A stretch of DNA of 64,000 nt, taken from contig CAMJZV010000002.1 of NCBI GenBank assembly GCA_946410305.1, positions 1 to 64,000 of the forward strand, given 5' to 3'. Source of the DNA: an uncultured Prevotellaceae bacterium (GTDB taxonomy: Bacteria; Bacteroidota; Bacteroidia; Bacteroidales; Bacteroidaceae). Below, one piece after another: positions 16,464-27,574 of the stretch (its first letter is position 1; every line of letters begins with the position of its first letter). The notes under the pieces were generated by a model. The model made no database searches, was not told the origin of the DNA, and saw only the letters and a program-made list of their open reading frames with translations. The position numbers and the translations under genes were made by a program.

Positions 16464-17061
16464 GGTTAAGGAAATCAAGCAGTCGTTCCGCCAGATGATG
16501 GATGGCTCTATTGCCCAGTCTATGCGCGACAAAGGGTTGAACTATCACCTCAATTGGGGTGCTACGCTGCCCCGTCTTCAGGAGATGGCCAAGGAATTTG
16601 GCCCTGACTACGATTTGGCTATCGCCCTGTGGAAAGAAAATGTCCGCGAGTGTAAGATACTGGCTACCATGCTGATGCCTGCTAATCAGATACTTCCCGA
16701 AGTGGTAGACATCTGGATGGAACAGATCCCCTCACAGGAGATTGCCGAGCAGGTGGCTTTCAACCTGTGGCAGCATCTGCCCTTTGCGCCAGAGAAGGCG
16801 TATCAGTGGATGGCATCTGACAAGGAATACGATCAGCTTTGTGGCTTTCATGTGCTAACCCGCTTGTTCATGAACCATCAGGAACCCAACGAACGAGGCA
16901 TCAATGAGTATCTCGACCAGTTGTTGGTGGCTCTCCAAGGGCCTTATCCCTCTGTGCGTAAGGCTGCTATGCAGAGTGTTTATCGCTTTGCAGAACTGGG
17001 TCTGATGTATGAGCGACTGGCAAAAAGTGCAGTGAAATCTATCAATTTAGAAATTTTTTAA
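16438..17061 (+). CDS. HEAT-like DNA alkylation repair-family protein
   Basis: A 207-residue all-helical protein resembling the DNA alkylation repair (AlkD-like) superfamily: LQEMAKEFGPDYDLAIALW, VRECKILATMLM and the repeated amphipathic helices are typical. The catalytic Asp/Trp set of AlkD cannot be assigned with confidence. I chose the ATG at 16438, which overlaps the end of the peptidase gene; starts at 16417 or 16450 are possible. It probably shares a transcript with the peptidase. Confidence 0.65.
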   Translation: MDKNMVPSKVKEIKQSFRQMMDGSIAQSMRDKGLNYHLNWGATLPRLQEMAKEFGPDYDLAIALWKENVRECKILATMLMPANQILPEVVDIWMEQIPSQEIAEQVAFNLWQHLPFAPEKAYQWMASDKEYDQLCGFHVLTRLFMNHQEPNERGINEYLDQLLVALQGPYPSVRKAAMQSVYRFAELGLMYERLAKSAVKSINLEIF

Positions 17062-17093
17062 ATAATTGTTGCCTGTTTCTCCAAAAAAAGTAG

Positions 17094-17101
17094 TAATTTT
17101 G
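17094..17101 (+). promoter_or_regulatory. -7 box for the fur-purA-hisS operon
   Basis: TAATTTTG, 30 bases before the ATG at 17132. Confidence 0.5.
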
Positions 17102-17131
17102 TGCGGTTTTTAACCACTTTGACCACATAAA

Positions 17132-18909
<1,778 letters not shown>

Positions 18910-20265
18910 ATGGCAAATAAACCCAGTATTCCCAAAGGAACGCGCGACTTCGGCCCTGTAGAGATGGCCAAGCGCAACTATATCTTTAATACTATCCGTA
19001 GTGTCTACGAACTCTACGGCTTCCAGCAGATTGAAACGCCAGCCCAGGAAACCCTTCAGACGCTGATGGGTAAGTATGGAGAGGAAGGTGACAAACTGCT
19101 CTTCAAAATTCTGAACTCTGGCGACTATCTGAATAAGATTGACGATCAGGAACTCACAGAGCGCAATACGCTGCGTCTGGCTTCAAAAATCTGTGAGAAA
19201 GGTCTGCGCTATGACCTCACTGTACCCTTCGCCCGTTATGTGGTGATGCATCGTGAGGAGTTGCAGTTGCCCTTCAAACGCTATCAGGTGCAGCCCGTCT
19301 GGCGTGCCGACCGTCCTCAGAAAGGTCGTTATCGTGAGTTCTATCAGTTTGATGGTGATGTCGTTGGTTCTGACTCGCTGCTCAACGAGGTGGAACTGAT
19401 GCAGATTGTTGACACTGTATTCACTCGCTTTGGTGTTCGCGTTCAGATTAAAATCAATAACCGCAAGATCCTGACGGGTATTGCTGAGGTTATTGGTGCT
19501 GCAGACAAGATTGTCGACATCACTGTGGCTATCGATAAGCTCGACAAAATCGGTATTGACAATGTCAATCAGGAACTTTGTGAAGATGGTCTTAGCGAGG
19601 AACAGATTCAGAAACTGCAGCCCATCATTATGCTGGAGGGCACTAACGAGCAGAAACTTGAAACCATCGCTGAGGTATTGAAGGAAAGCGAGACGGGCTT
19701 GAAAGGTGTTGAGGAAACAAAGTATATCCTCGGTTTCCTTACATCGTTGAACAACGAAATCCAGCTTGACCTGACGCTGGCTCGCGGTTTGAGCTACTAT
19801 ACTGGTGCCATCTTTGAGGTGAAAGCACTTGATACACCGATGGGAAGCATCTCTGGTGGTGGTCGTTACGACAACCTCACGGGTATCTTCGGCATGCCAG
19901 GGCTCTCTGGCGTTGGTATCTCGTTTGGCGTAGACCGCATCTACGATGTGCTTAATGCCCTTGACCTCTATCCCAAGGATTCACTCAATACCACACAGGT
20001 GCTCTTTATCAATTTTGGCGAGAAAGAGACAGCATATTGTCTGCCGATTATCGCTCAGGTGCGTCAGGCTGGCATCCGTGCCGAGATATTCCCTGACAGT
20101 ACGAAGATGAAGAAGCAGATGTCGTATGCCAATGCGAAGCAGATTCCTTTTGTTGTGCTTGCTGGCGAGAGCGAGATGGCTGCCCAGAAGGTGACGCTGA
20201 AGAACATGGAGACTGGTGAACAGCAGCTCGTGACAACTGAGGAACTTATCAACGCTATACGATGA
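18910..20265 (+). CDS. hisS: Histidyl-tRNA synthetase
   Basis: A 451-residue class II aminoacyl-tRNA synthetase. It starts [16 protein letters not shown], typical of HisRS. Motif 2 ([20 protein letters not shown]), the histidine-specific [10 protein letters not shown], the GGGRYDNL motif 3 region and an anticodon-binding C-terminal domain are visible. The ATG directly follows the purA stop codon, and its stop overlaps the esterase start by four bases. Confidence 0.97.
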   Translation: MANKPSIPKGTRDFGPVEMAKRNYIFNTIRSVYELYGFQQIETPAQETLQTLMGKYGEEGDKLLFKILNSGDYLNKIDDQELTERNTLRLASKICEKGLRYDLTVPFARYVVMHREELQLPFKRYQVQPVWRADRPQKGRYREFYQFDGDVVGSDSLLNEVELMQIVDTVFTRFGVRVQIKINNRKILTGIAEVIGAADKIVDITVAIDKLDKIGIDNVNQELCEDGLSEEQIQKLQPIIMLEGTNEQKLETIAEVLKESETGLKGVEETKYILGFLTSLNNEIQLDLTLARGLSYYTGAIFEVKALDTPMGSISGGGRYDNLTGIFGMPGLSGVGISFGVDRIYDVLNALDLYPKDSLNTTQVLFINFGEKETAYCLPIIAQVRQAGIRAEIFPDSTKMKKQMSYANAKQIPFVVLAGESEMAAQKVTLKNMETGEQQLVTTEELINAIR

Positions 20266-21110
20266 AACAAATCAAACTACTTACTGTATTGATGGCCTTG
20301 GTGCTATTGTGCACCTCGGCCACCAATCAGAAAACTACTACTATATTTATTATTGGTGATTCTACCGCTGCTAAGAAAGATCTTTCAAAGGGTTCGCCTG
20401 AACGCGGGTGGGGTATGGCTCTTCAGTGCTACTTTGATGAGTCGTTCATTCGTGTTGATAATCATGCAGTTAATGGCCGTTCTTCAAAGAGCTTTATTGA
20501 TGAGGGACGTTGGCAGAAGGTGCTCGAAAAGCTACAGCCAGGTGACTATGTTATAATCCAGTTTGGTCATAACGACGAGAAGCCGCAGCCTGCTCGTCAT
20601 ACGGAACCAGGTTCTACATTTGATTATAACTATGCCAAGTATATTCGCGAGACGCGTGAACATGGTGGCATCCCTGTAGTGTTGAATTGTGTGGCACGTC
20701 GTAACTTCGCTACGAAGGCCGCCAAGAACGATGACGATGAGGCGCTACGTAACTCTACGTTTAAGGATGGTGCCAAGGTGGTGGAAGGTGACTCACTGGT
20801 TGACACTCATGGACTCTATGCTGTTGCTCCTCGTGATGTGGCACAACGCATGCATGCGCTCTTCATCGATGCCAACAAGATAACCAGCGATCTAGAACAA
20901 AGTCTAGGTGTTGAGGGTTCTAAGAAGTTGCACATGTGGTATAAGCCTGGTGAACATCCTGCACTGCCCGATGGTCGTCAAGACAATACCCATTACAACA
21001 TCTATGGTGCCCATCAGGTGGCTAAACTACTGGCAGATGCTCTGTGCCAGGAAATTCCTTTGCTATCGAAATATCGCACCAATGACAAGCCCTGTAAGAT
21101 GGAAAAATAA
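20262..21110 (+). CDS. SGNH-family rhamnogalacturonan acetylesterase (CE12-like)
   Basis: A 282-residue secreted esterase. A signal peptide (about residues 1-22, [15 protein letters not shown]) precedes SGNH block I (IIGDSTAA, Ser about 34), block III (QFGHNDE) and block V with the catalytic DxxH (DNTHYNIYG). CE12 enzymes remove acetyl groups from pectin or xylan. Being fused to the purA-hisS transcript by an ATGA overlap is odd for a polysaccharide enzyme. A terminator follows. Confidence 0.85.
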   Translation: MKQIKLLTVLMALVLLCTSATNQKTTTIFIIGDSTAAKKDLSKGSPERGWGMALQCYFDESFIRVDNHAVNGRSSKSFIDEGRWQKVLEKLQPGDYVIIQFGHNDEKPQPARHTEPGSTFDYNYAKYIRETREHGGIPVVLNCVARRNFATKAAKNDDDEALRNSTFKDGAKVVEGDSLVDTHGLYAVAPRDVAQRMHALFIDANKITSDLEQSLGVEGSKKLHMWYKPGEHPALPDGRQDNTHYNIYGAHQVAKLLADALCQEIPLLSKYRTNDKPCKMEK

Positions 21111-21123
21111 CAATTTACAAATA

Positions 21124-21153
21124 AAATCCTCCAAAACATTTGGGGGATTTATT
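21124..21153 (+). terminator. Rho-independent terminator after the purA-hisS-esterase operon
   Basis: AAATCCTCCAAA pairs with TTTGGGGGATTT (one G-T pair) around a tight loop, followed by ATTTTTT. Confidence 0.8.
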
Positions 21154-21162
21154 TTTTCTGTG

Positions 21163-21170
21163 TATCTTTG
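21163..21170 (+). promoter_or_regulatory. -7 box for rubrerythrin
   Basis: TATCTTTG, 49 bases before the ATG at 21220, just after the terminator. Confidence 0.6.
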
Positions 21171-21219
21171 CAGAAAGATAATTCCATTATTTACTAACTA
21201 AACAAATACACAAACATTT

Positions 21220-21777
21220 ATGAAGAAGAAATTTATTTGCGCCGTTTGTGGTTATATCTACGAAGGCGATGCTGCTCCTGAGAAGTGTCCTATCTGTAAG
21301 GCTCCTGCCTCTAAGTTCTCTGAACTGAAGGACGAGGGTGAGACAACCTATGCCACTGTTCACCGTATCGGCGATGGCAAACCCGAGGGTGTTTCACAGG
21401 AGATGATTGACGACCTGCGCAACCACTTCAATGGTGAGTGTGGCGAGGTAGGTATGTATCTGGCTATGGCCCGTCAGGCTGACCGCGAGGGCTATCCCGA
21501 GATTGCTGAGGCTTTCAAGCGCTATGCCTTCGAGGAGGCAGACCATGCTTCACGCTTTGCTGAGCTGCTGGGCGAGTGCGTATGGGACACCAAGACTAAC
21601 CTGGAGAAGCGTGCTGCTGCTGAGGCTGGTGCTTGCGAAGATAAGTTCCGCATCGCTAAGAATGCCAAGGCTGCTGGCTTCGATGCTATCCACGACACTG
21701 TTCATGAGATGGCTAAGGACGAGGCTCGTCATGGTGCTGGTTTCGCTGGTCTACTGAAGCGTTATTTTGGAAAGTAA
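21220..21777 (+). CDS. Rubrerythrin with N-terminal rubredoxin domain
   Basis: A 185-residue reverse-order rubrerythrin: the rubredoxin Fe site (Cys7, Cys10, Cys23, Cys26, in CAVCG and CPICK) comes first and the di-iron four-helix domain second, with EEADHASR and DEARHGAGF as metal-binding helices. It reduces peroxide in anaerobes. It has its own promoter. Its stop lies 44 bases before the start chosen for the next gene. Confidence 0.92.
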   Translation: MKKKFICAVCGYIYEGDAAPEKCPICKAPASKFSELKDEGETTYATVHRIGDGKPEGVSQEMIDDLRNHFNGECGEVGMYLAMARQADREGYPEIAEAFKRYAFEEADHASRFAELLGECVWDTKTNLEKRAAAEAGACEDKFRIAKNAKAAGFDAIHDTVHEMAKDEARHGAGFAGLLKRYFGK

Positions 21778-21820
21778 GCGACAAGACAATAAATTAGGAG
21801 AAAAGACGTTTTATCAGTAT

Positions 21821-23113
21821 ATGATAAAGCGGCTTTTCTTTTTCCTCATAACAGCGCTGGTCTTGTTGACAGCCTGCTCTGATAATGATTCATTTACGAC
21901 AGATCGTAACCATCGGCTGACGTTTACGACAGATACTGTGCGCATGGACACGCTCTTTGCCACTATACCGTCGTCGACCTACAGCTTTTGGGTACATAAC
22001 AAGTCGGGCGATGGCCTGCGTCTGCACTCCGTACGCTTGGAACGTAGCGGACAGTCGGGTTTTCGTGCCAATGTCGACGGCACTTTCCTTAATCCTGTGG
22101 CTAATAATCTGGAGATTCGTGAGGGTGACAGCATCCGCGTGTTTGTTGAGATTACGGCACCCGAGAATGCTTCTTCCGACCCACAGTTGATAGAGGATAA
22201 CCTGCTGTTTACCTTGGAGAGTGGGGTAGAGCAGAAGGTCAATCTGCGCACCTACAGCTGGAATGCCGAGCAGTGGCATGATGTAGAAATTATGGAAAGT
22301 AAGACTATCGAGTCGTCGACGCCTATTGTCGTCTATGGTGGCATCAGTGTCGCTGCTGCTGCTACGTTAACGATCAAGAATACGGAGTTGTACTTCCATG
22401 ATGGTGCTGGCATCACTGTCGAGGGCGCTCTTGTCGCTGAGAATAGTCTGTTCCGTGGTGACCGTCTCGATCATATGTTCGACTATCTGCCCTACGACCG
22501 CATCAGTGGTCAGTGGCAGGGCATCTCCATCAAACCTCATGCTGATGGTTGCCAGCTGACGGACTGCGAGATACGTAATGCCTATGACGGACTGTTGGCA
22601 GACACCACGACCGTCGAACTCTATGGCTGTACTATTCATAATTGTAAGGGTTCTGGCCTTTGGGCGCATGACTCTGATGTCACCGTCAGCAACTGCGTTT
22701 TGTCGAATGCGCTGAAAGACTGTCTAACGCTCATAGGTTGTCAGACAGACCTCGACCACGTCACCCTAGCACAGTTCTATCCGCTGTCTGCCAATCGTGG
22801 TTTCGCCTTGCGCTTCGGCCCCTCAGAACAGCCCTTCTCGCTGACCTGCACGAACACACTTGCCACGGGTTATGCGGAGGATGTCATTGAGGGCGAGGTT
22901 GACGAGGACTCGAAATACAGCTTCACCAACTGTCTGTTACGAACAGTAGTTCCGGATGATACGGAGAACTTTACAGACATCATCTGGGAGAAGAAAGACG
23001 ACGACATACAAGGCACGAAGCATTTTGTGCTGATAGACGAATACAAGATGATCTACGACTTCCGACTGAAAGAGGAGTCGCCAGCATATGAAAAGAAAAT
23101 AGGAAAACAATGA
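21821..23113 (+). CDS. Surface or periplasmic lipoprotein with parallel beta-helix
   Basis: A 430-residue lipoprotein. I use the ATG at 21821, which gives MIKRLFFFLITALVLLTAC with Cys19 as lipid site. After an Ig-like region (about 25-170) come right-handed beta-helix repeats (about 185-390: VSNCVLSNALKDCLTL, DHVTLAQF and similar), a fold shared by polysaccharide-binding or -cleaving proteins. No lyase residues could be assigned. It overlaps the WecB-like gene by four bases, so the two are coupled. Confidence 0.7.
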   Translation: MIKRLFFFLITALVLLTACSDNDSFTTDRNHRLTFTTDTVRMDTLFATIPSSTYSFWVHNKSGDGLRLHSVRLERSGQSGFRANVDGTFLNPVANNLEIREGDSIRVFVEITAPENASSDPQLIEDNLLFTLESGVEQKVNLRTYSWNAEQWHDVEIMESKTIESSTPIVVYGGISVAAAATLTIKNTELYFHDGAGITVEGALVAENSLFRGDRLDHMFDYLPYDRISGQWQGISIKPHADGCQLTDCEIRNAYDGLLADTTTVELYGCTIHNCKGSGLWAHDSDVTVSNCVLSNALKDCLTLIGCQTDLDHVTLAQFYPLSANRGFALRFGPSEQPFSLTCTNTLATGYAEDVIEGEVDEDSKYSFTNCLLRTVVPDDTENFTDIIWEKKDDDIQGTKHFVLIDEYKMIYDFRLKEESPAYEKKIGKQ

Positions 23114-24168
23114 AGAATATCTGTATATTTACGGGCGCTCGCCCCAACTTTATCAAGGTAGCTCCGCTCATCCGTGCGATAGAGCGTACTGACAACTGTC
23201 AATACCAACTGGTCTATGCTGGTACAGCCGACGACCCCACATTGGAGGCGTCGCTCTTCGATGACTTGCAGATTCCGCGTCCTGACGTCTTCTTAGGAGT
23301 CGACTGCGAGAACCTCAACGAGCTGACAGGTAGGGTGATGGCTGAGTTCGAGCGTTATCTCGAACAGCATGCCACAGATATTGTTATCGTGGTCGACGAC
23401 CTTGCATCGACAATGGCTGCTGCTATCGTCACCAAGAAGCGTGGTCTCTGTCTGGCACATCTGGTGGCCGGCACACGTTCCTTTGATATCAATATGCCTA
23501 AGGAGATTAATCGTCTGGTTATCGACGGACTTAGCGACCTGCTCTTTACCGCTGGCGTAGGCTCCAGCAGCATTGCTACACGTGAAGGTGCTGAGAACCA
23601 TAAGATATATATGGTGGGTAACATCTTGATGGACACCCTGCGCTACAATCATGGTCGTTGGACGCGTCCAGCCTGTCTCGATGGCATTGAGGATGGACGT
23701 TATCTCGTCTTCACGCTCAACCGCAAGGCTCTCCTAGCTAATGAAGACAACCTAAAGCGCATGCTCTCTGCCATCAGTGAGGTTGCTGGCGACATTCCCG
23801 TCATCGCTCCATTGCGTGGCCGTGCTCTTGAAACGGTGAAGATTCTCAATTCTCAATTCTCAATTCTCAATTCATTAAGCTACCTCGACTTCGGTTATCT
23901 TACCAGTCATGCTATGGGTATCATCACTGACTCTGGCAACGTTGCTGAAGAGGCTACGTTCAACCAGGTGCCGTGCATCACCCTCAATTCTTATACCGAG
24001 CATATCGAAACCGTTAAGCAAGGTACCAATGTTCTGGTTGGCGAGGATACCAACCGTCTGCGTGAGGAACTGCAGCGTATGGTTACTGGTCAGTGGAAGA
24101 CATCCTCTTTGCCCGACCGTTGGGATGGCCGCACTGCCGAGCGTATCGTTCAGATATTGATGAACTAA
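23110..24168 (+). CDS. WecB-like UDP-GlcNAc 2-epimerase homologue with altered active site
   Basis: A 352-residue protein of the non-hydrolysing UDP-GlcNAc 2-epimerase family: FTGARPNFIKVAPLI at the N-terminus, EINR (about 132-135), and TDSGNVAEEATF near residue 273. Compared with WecB as I remember it, the conserved HVEAGLR reads HLVAGTR (Val119 for the catalytic Glu), and the TLHRREN histidine is Asn204 (TLNRKAL). A tandem ATTCTCA repeat is translated in frame at about residues 245-255. It probably lacks normal epimerase activity. Its partner is the beta-helix lipoprotein upstream. Confidence 0.75.
   Translation: MKNICIFTGARPNFIKVAPLIRAIERTDNCQYQLVYAGTADDPTLEASLFDDLQIPRPDVFLGVDCENLNELTGRVMAEFERYLEQHATDIVIVVDDLASTMAAAIVTKKRGLCLAHLVAGTRSFDINMPKEINRLVIDGLSDLLFTAGVGSSSIATREGAENHKIYMVGNILMDTLRYNHGRWTRPACLDGIEDGRYLVFTLNRKALLANEDNLKRMLSAISEVAGDIPVIAPLRGRALETVKILNSQFSILNSLSYLDFGYLTSHAMGIITDSGNVAEEATFNQVPCITLNSYTEHIETVKQGTNVLVGEDTNRLREELQRMVTGQWKTSSLPDRWDGRTAERIVQILMN
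23842..23873. repeat. Tandem ATTCTCA heptamers inside the WecB-like gene
   Basis: Four perfect copies of ATTCTCA plus a partial copy. They are read as ILNSQFSILNS in frame. The same unit is found outside genes near 44241-44264 (inverse, GAGAATT). Confidence 0.9.
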
Positions 24169-24189
24169 AAATGATTCTTGCTTAAAGCA

Positions 24190-24843
24190 TCATTCCTCGT
24201 ATGGGGTCTTGTCGTCGATGCCTGCCAATGCAAAGGCTTCGCGACGTTCTACGCAGGTTCCACACTTGCCGCAGTGTTGTTCGCCACCTTTGTAGCACGA
24301 CCACGTCTTCGAGTAGTCTATGCCCAGAGCTTTGCCGCGACGGGCTATATCGGCCTTGGTGATGTTGGTGTAGGGCGAGCGTAGGTGTACGTTGACGTAG
24401 GTGCCAGCACAGGCTGCCTGGTCGAAGGCATCGACAAACTCAGGTCGACAATCTGGGTAGATGGTGTGGTCGCCGCCGTGGTTAGCCATCATGACATATT
24501 TCAAGCCGTTGCTCTCTGCGATACCTACCGCAATGGACAGCATAATGCCATTTCGGAAGGGAACCACCGTCGACTTCATATTGTCGTCTGCATAGTGTCC
24601 CTCTGGAATCTCCTCGCCACCCTCTAACAGCGAACTGACGAAATACTTCGTCATGAAGTCCAGCGGGATGGTGATATGTTTGATGCCTAATTGCTCACAA
24701 TGCCACTGGGCAAAGGGAATCTCCCGCTTGTTGTGCTTGGAACCGTAGTCGAACGAGATGGCCAGGGCAATGCGCTCCTGTTCATCATATAACAAGGTGA
24801 CACTGTCTACGCCACCGCTTAATATCAATACTGAGTCTTTCAT
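24190..24843 (-). CDS. queC: 7-cyano-7-deazaguanine synthase
   Basis: A 217-residue QueC of the queuosine pathway, turning 7-carboxy-7-deazaguanine into preQ0 with ATP and ammonia. The PP-loop LSGGVDSVTLL lies at residues 6-16, and the zinc cluster CYKGGEQHCGKCGTC is near the C-terminus. I use the ATG at 24843, which gives MKDSVLILSGG; a longer version would overlap radA. It lies one base downstream of radA, in one operon. Confidence 0.93.
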   Translation of the reverse strand: MKDSVLILSGGVDSVTLLYDEQERIALAISFDYGSKHNKREIPFAQWHCEQLGIKHITIPLDFMTKYFVSSLLEGGEEIPEGHYADDNMKSTVVPFRNGIMLSIAVGIAESNGLKYVMMANHGGDHTIYPDCRPEFVDAFDQAACAGTYVNVHLRSPYTNITKADIARRGKALGIDYSKTWSCYKGGEQHCGKCGTCVERREAFALAGIDDKTPYEE

Positions 24844-24844
24844 A

Positions 24845-26242
24845 TTATCCAAATAGTGCTCTAAGTGCTTCCTCGACCTTGCGGACGGGAACGAGTTCAA
24901 TGTTAAACTTCTTGCGGTTCAGTCCGCTGAGGTTGTATTTCGGTATGATGATATGCTGAAATCCTAGCTTCTCGGCCTCACTGATGCGCTGTTCGATGCG
25001 TGCTACGGGGCGTACCTCGCCAGAGAGTCCAACCTCGCCAGCCATACACCAGCCTTCCTCAATAGGAGTGTCGACATTGCTCGACAGCACGGCGGCTATA
25101 ACGCTCAAGTCCATAGCCATATCCGTCACGCGCAGACCTCCCGCAATATTCAGGAAGACGTCCTTCTGCATCAGCTTGAAACCTACACGTTTCTCCAGTA
25201 CTGCCAACAACATGTTCAGACGGCGCTGGTCAAAGCCCGTGGCCGATCGCTGAGGTGTTCCGTAGGCTGCCGACGACACCAGCGCCTGCGTCTCAACGAG
25301 GAACGGACGCACTCCCTCTATGGCACTCGAGATGGCTACGCCGCTGAGTCCGTCGTGGTCTTCTGTGAGCAACAGTTCTGAGGGGTTGCTGACCTGTCGG
25401 AGACCTGTTTGCTGCATTTCATAAATGCCTAGTTCTGAGGTGCTTCCGAAACGATTCTTAATGCTTCGCAGAATGCGGTACATGTAGTGCTGGTCCCCCT
25501 CAAACTGTATGACTGTATCGACGATGTGTTCCAGAATCTTTGGGCCTGCCAGTGTACCCTCCTTGGTGATGTGACCTATCAGGATGACGGGTACTCCGCT
25601 AGTCTTGGCAAAGCGGAGTAGGGCAGAGGCACACTCGCGCACCTGAGCTATCGAGCCCGCACTGCTCTCCACATCTTCTGTAGATATTGTCTGTATGGAG
25701 TCTACCACCACCACTTCTGGTTGTACCTCTTTGATGTGGTCAAAGATGGCTTCCAAGGAGTTCTCGCAGAGCAGGAGAAAGTTGTCGTCAGCAGGGAAAC
25801 CGCTGACCGCAAGTCTTTCTGCACGCATCTTCAGCTGGTGAGCGCTCTCCTCACCGCTGACGTATAGCACCTTCTTATCTGTCAGCTGGAGCATGGTCTG
25901 CAGCGACAGTGTCGACTTACCGATGCCAGGCTCGCCACCCAGCAGTACGATGCTGCCAGGCACCAGTCCGCCACCCAGCACACGGTTCAGTTCCGCGTCG
26001 TGCATATCGATGCGTGGGTCGTCGTGCGACGAGATGTCCTTCAGTCGCAACACCTTATTCTGGCGTAACTGATGGCCTGCTGATGCTGCAGCACTAGTGG
26101 TTGTCACCTGTTTGCGAGTATCTGCCACCTTGATTTCTTTGAACGTGTTCCACTGGCCACAGGCAGGACATTTGCCTATCCATTTCGCCGACTCCTGTCC
26201 GCAATTGTCGCAGACATACATAATTTTCTCCTTGTTTGCCAT
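24845..26242 (-). CDS. radA: DNA repair protein RadA
   Basis: A 465-residue RadA/Sms. It has a C4 zinc finger (CDNCGQESAKWIGKCPACG, Cys11-Cys28), a RecA-like ATPase with Walker A GGEPGIGKST (about 102-111), the RadA-specific KNRFG motif (about 262), and a Lon-protease-like C-terminal domain. RadA promotes branch migration in recombination repair. A promoter box lies at 26252-26259, ten bases before the start. Confidence 0.95.
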   Translation of the reverse strand: MANKEKIMYVCDNCGQESAKWIGKCPACGQWNTFKEIKVADTRKQVTTTSAAASAGHQLRQNKVLRLKDISSHDDPRIDMHDAELNRVLGGGLVPGSIVLLGGEPGIGKSTLSLQTMLQLTDKKVLYVSGEESAHQLKMRAERLAVSGFPADDNFLLLCENSLEAIFDHIKEVQPEVVVVDSIQTISTEDVESSAGSIAQVRECASALLRFAKTSGVPVILIGHITKEGTLAGPKILEHIVDTVIQFEGDQHYMYRILRSIKNRFGSTSELGIYEMQQTGLRQVSNPSELLLTEDHDGLSGVAISSAIEGVRPFLVETQALVSSAAYGTPQRSATGFDQRRLNMLLAVLEKRVGFKLMQKDVFLNIAGGLRVTDMAMDLSVIAAVLSSNVDTPIEEGWCMAGEVGLSGEVRPVARIEQRISEAEKLGFQHIIIPKYNLSGLNRKKFNIELVPVRKVEEALRALFG

Positions 26243-26251
26243 AGTTGCCTA

Positions 26252-26259
26252 CAAAGGTA
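26252..26259 (-). promoter_or_regulatory. -7 box for radA-queC
   Basis: TACCTTTG on the minus strand, ten bases before the radA start, which suggests a very short leader. Confidence 0.5.
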
Positions 26260-26333
26260 ATAATAAATGATGAATGATTACAGAAAAAATGTAGTTTTTT
26301 TACTGATTATTTGCATTGTATAATATTTTTACA

Positions 26334-26341
26334 TACCTTTG
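26334..26341 (+). promoter_or_regulatory. -7 box for the TM2-DUF2752-DUF4870-M48 operon
   Basis: TACCTTTG, 49 bases before the ATG at 26391. Confidence 0.55.
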
Positions 26342-26390
26342 CACAAACATAAAAGAATCAACTCATTCTATTAATCAAAAAACAAGCACA

Positions 26391-26726
26391 ATGGATCAGC
26401 AAAAGGTCGACATGTTCATGATGATGAACAACAAGTATTTACCCGAGTCACAAATTCTTTTTATTCGTGAGCGCCTGCTCGCTGCCGACGACAGCAAAGA
26501 GGGTTTACTTCACGCTATTCAGTTCAAGGATCCCACTATCGCCCTTATCCTTAGCCTTCTTACTGGTGAGTTAGGTATTGACCGTTTCTATATCGGTGAT
26601 ACAGGCCTTGGCATTGGTAAGCTGATTACTTGCGGTGGTTTAGGTATCTGGACCATTATTGACTGGTTCCTGATAATGAATACCACTCGCGAGAAGAATT
26701 TTATGCGTTTGATGACTATCATCTAA
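26391..26726 (+). CDS. TM2-domain membrane protein
   Basis: A 111-residue protein. A helical N-terminus is followed by a TM2 domain: two helices (about 52-70, 75-95) with the GIDRFYIGDTGLGIGKL signature between them. I use the ATG at 26391 after an A-rich leader. It begins a run of four membrane-associated genes with tight or overlapping junctions. TM2 proteins have no defined bacterial function. Confidence 0.85.
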   Translation: MDQQKVDMFMMMNNKYLPESQILFIRERLLAADDSKEGLLHAIQFKDPTIALILSLLTGELGIDRFYIGDTGLGIGKLITCGGLGIWTIIDWFLIMNTTREKNFMRLMTII

Positions 26727-26729
26727 TGG

Positions 26730-27140
26730 ATGAGTCTTAGCAGGGGACGACTTTACTCGCTACTTCTATTCCTGTCGGCATGTGGCTACCTTTGGCTGTA
26801 TGTGAGTAATGATAGTAGTCACTGGGGCGACTGGGGCGGATGCTGGATTAGATACATTTTCGGCATACCGTGTCCGTCGTGCGGCAACACACGCGCGGTG
26901 CATGCAGCTTTTCATGGCGAGTGGCTGTCGTCGCTGTATTACAACCCGTTAGGTCTGTTGTTAGCAGCCCTGATGGTGGTGGTTCCCCTATGGATTGTCG
27001 TTGACCTTCTGCGAGGGTCATCATCGTTTCTCCGTGTTTATCAGGCAACCGAGCAGAAACTGCAACGTTGGCCGTATGCCGTAACGGGTATCGTGGTCAT
27101 ATTGATGAATTGGATATGGAATTTGGTGAAATACACATAG
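26730..27140 (+). CDS. DUF2752 membrane protein
   Basis: A 136-residue membrane protein with three hydrophobic segments and the DUF2752 signature GIPCPSCGNTRAVHA (about residues 45-59) followed by YYNPLG. The paired Cys may bind metal or form a disulphide. It starts three bases after the TM2 stop and overlaps the next gene by 25 bases. Confidence 0.8.
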   Translation: MSLSRGRLYSLLLFLSACGYLWLYVSNDSSHWGDWGGCWIRYIFGIPCPSCGNTRAVHAAFHGEWLSSLYYNPLGLLLAALMVVVPLWIVVDLLRGSSSFLRVYQATEQKLQRWPYAVTGIVVILMNWIWNLVKYT

Positions 27141-27574
27141 ACGACTTCTCTCAGCGCATCGAGGACGTCGTGCCCCATGAGGATGAGAAGGAGCGTGCTT
27201 CCAACTGCTATGTCATGTCGCTGGTAGCCGTCATGGTTGGGCTGCCTATGCCAATCATTAACCTGGCAGCTACAGGCATCTTCTATCTGATGTCACGTCG
27301 TGGCACCTTCTATGTCAGGTGGAACGCCCTCCAGGCGCTGGTCTCTCAGGTTCCTCTGTTCATCATGAACAACATCCTGTTCTGGTGGACGGTCCGCGTG
27401 CTGTTCTGCTATACAGACCTCTCCTCGGCATACATCGCCTATTTCATTACCGTTAACCTCTATAACATCTATGATTTTGTAGAGACCGTTCGCTCTGCCA
27501 TCCATACCCGTAAAGGAGTGACACACCGCTGGTATCTTTATAGTACCATCACCGACAAGATTTGTAAGAGATGA
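27116..27574 (+). CDS. DUF4870-like membrane protein
   Basis: A 152-residue protein with an acidic N-terminus (MEFGEIHIDDFSQRIEDVVP) and several hydrophobic helices (about 35-60, 75-100, 105-125) resembling the DUF4870/Tic20-like group. I chose the ATG at 27116 because it avoids translating further inside the DUF2752 frame. The stop overlaps the M48 start (ATGA). Confidence 0.6.
   Translation: MEFGEIHIDDFSQRIEDVVPHEDEKERASNCYVMSLVAVMVGLPMPIINLAATGIFYLMSRRGTFYVRWNALQALVSQVPLFIMNNILFWWTVRVLFCYTDLSSAYIAYFITVNLYNIYDFVETVRSAIHTRKGVTHRWYLYSTITDKICKR

Noticed and set aside
24845..24900. N-terminally extended queC start
   Set aside because: The longer form would overlap radA and adds residues before the conserved MKDSVLILSGG start.
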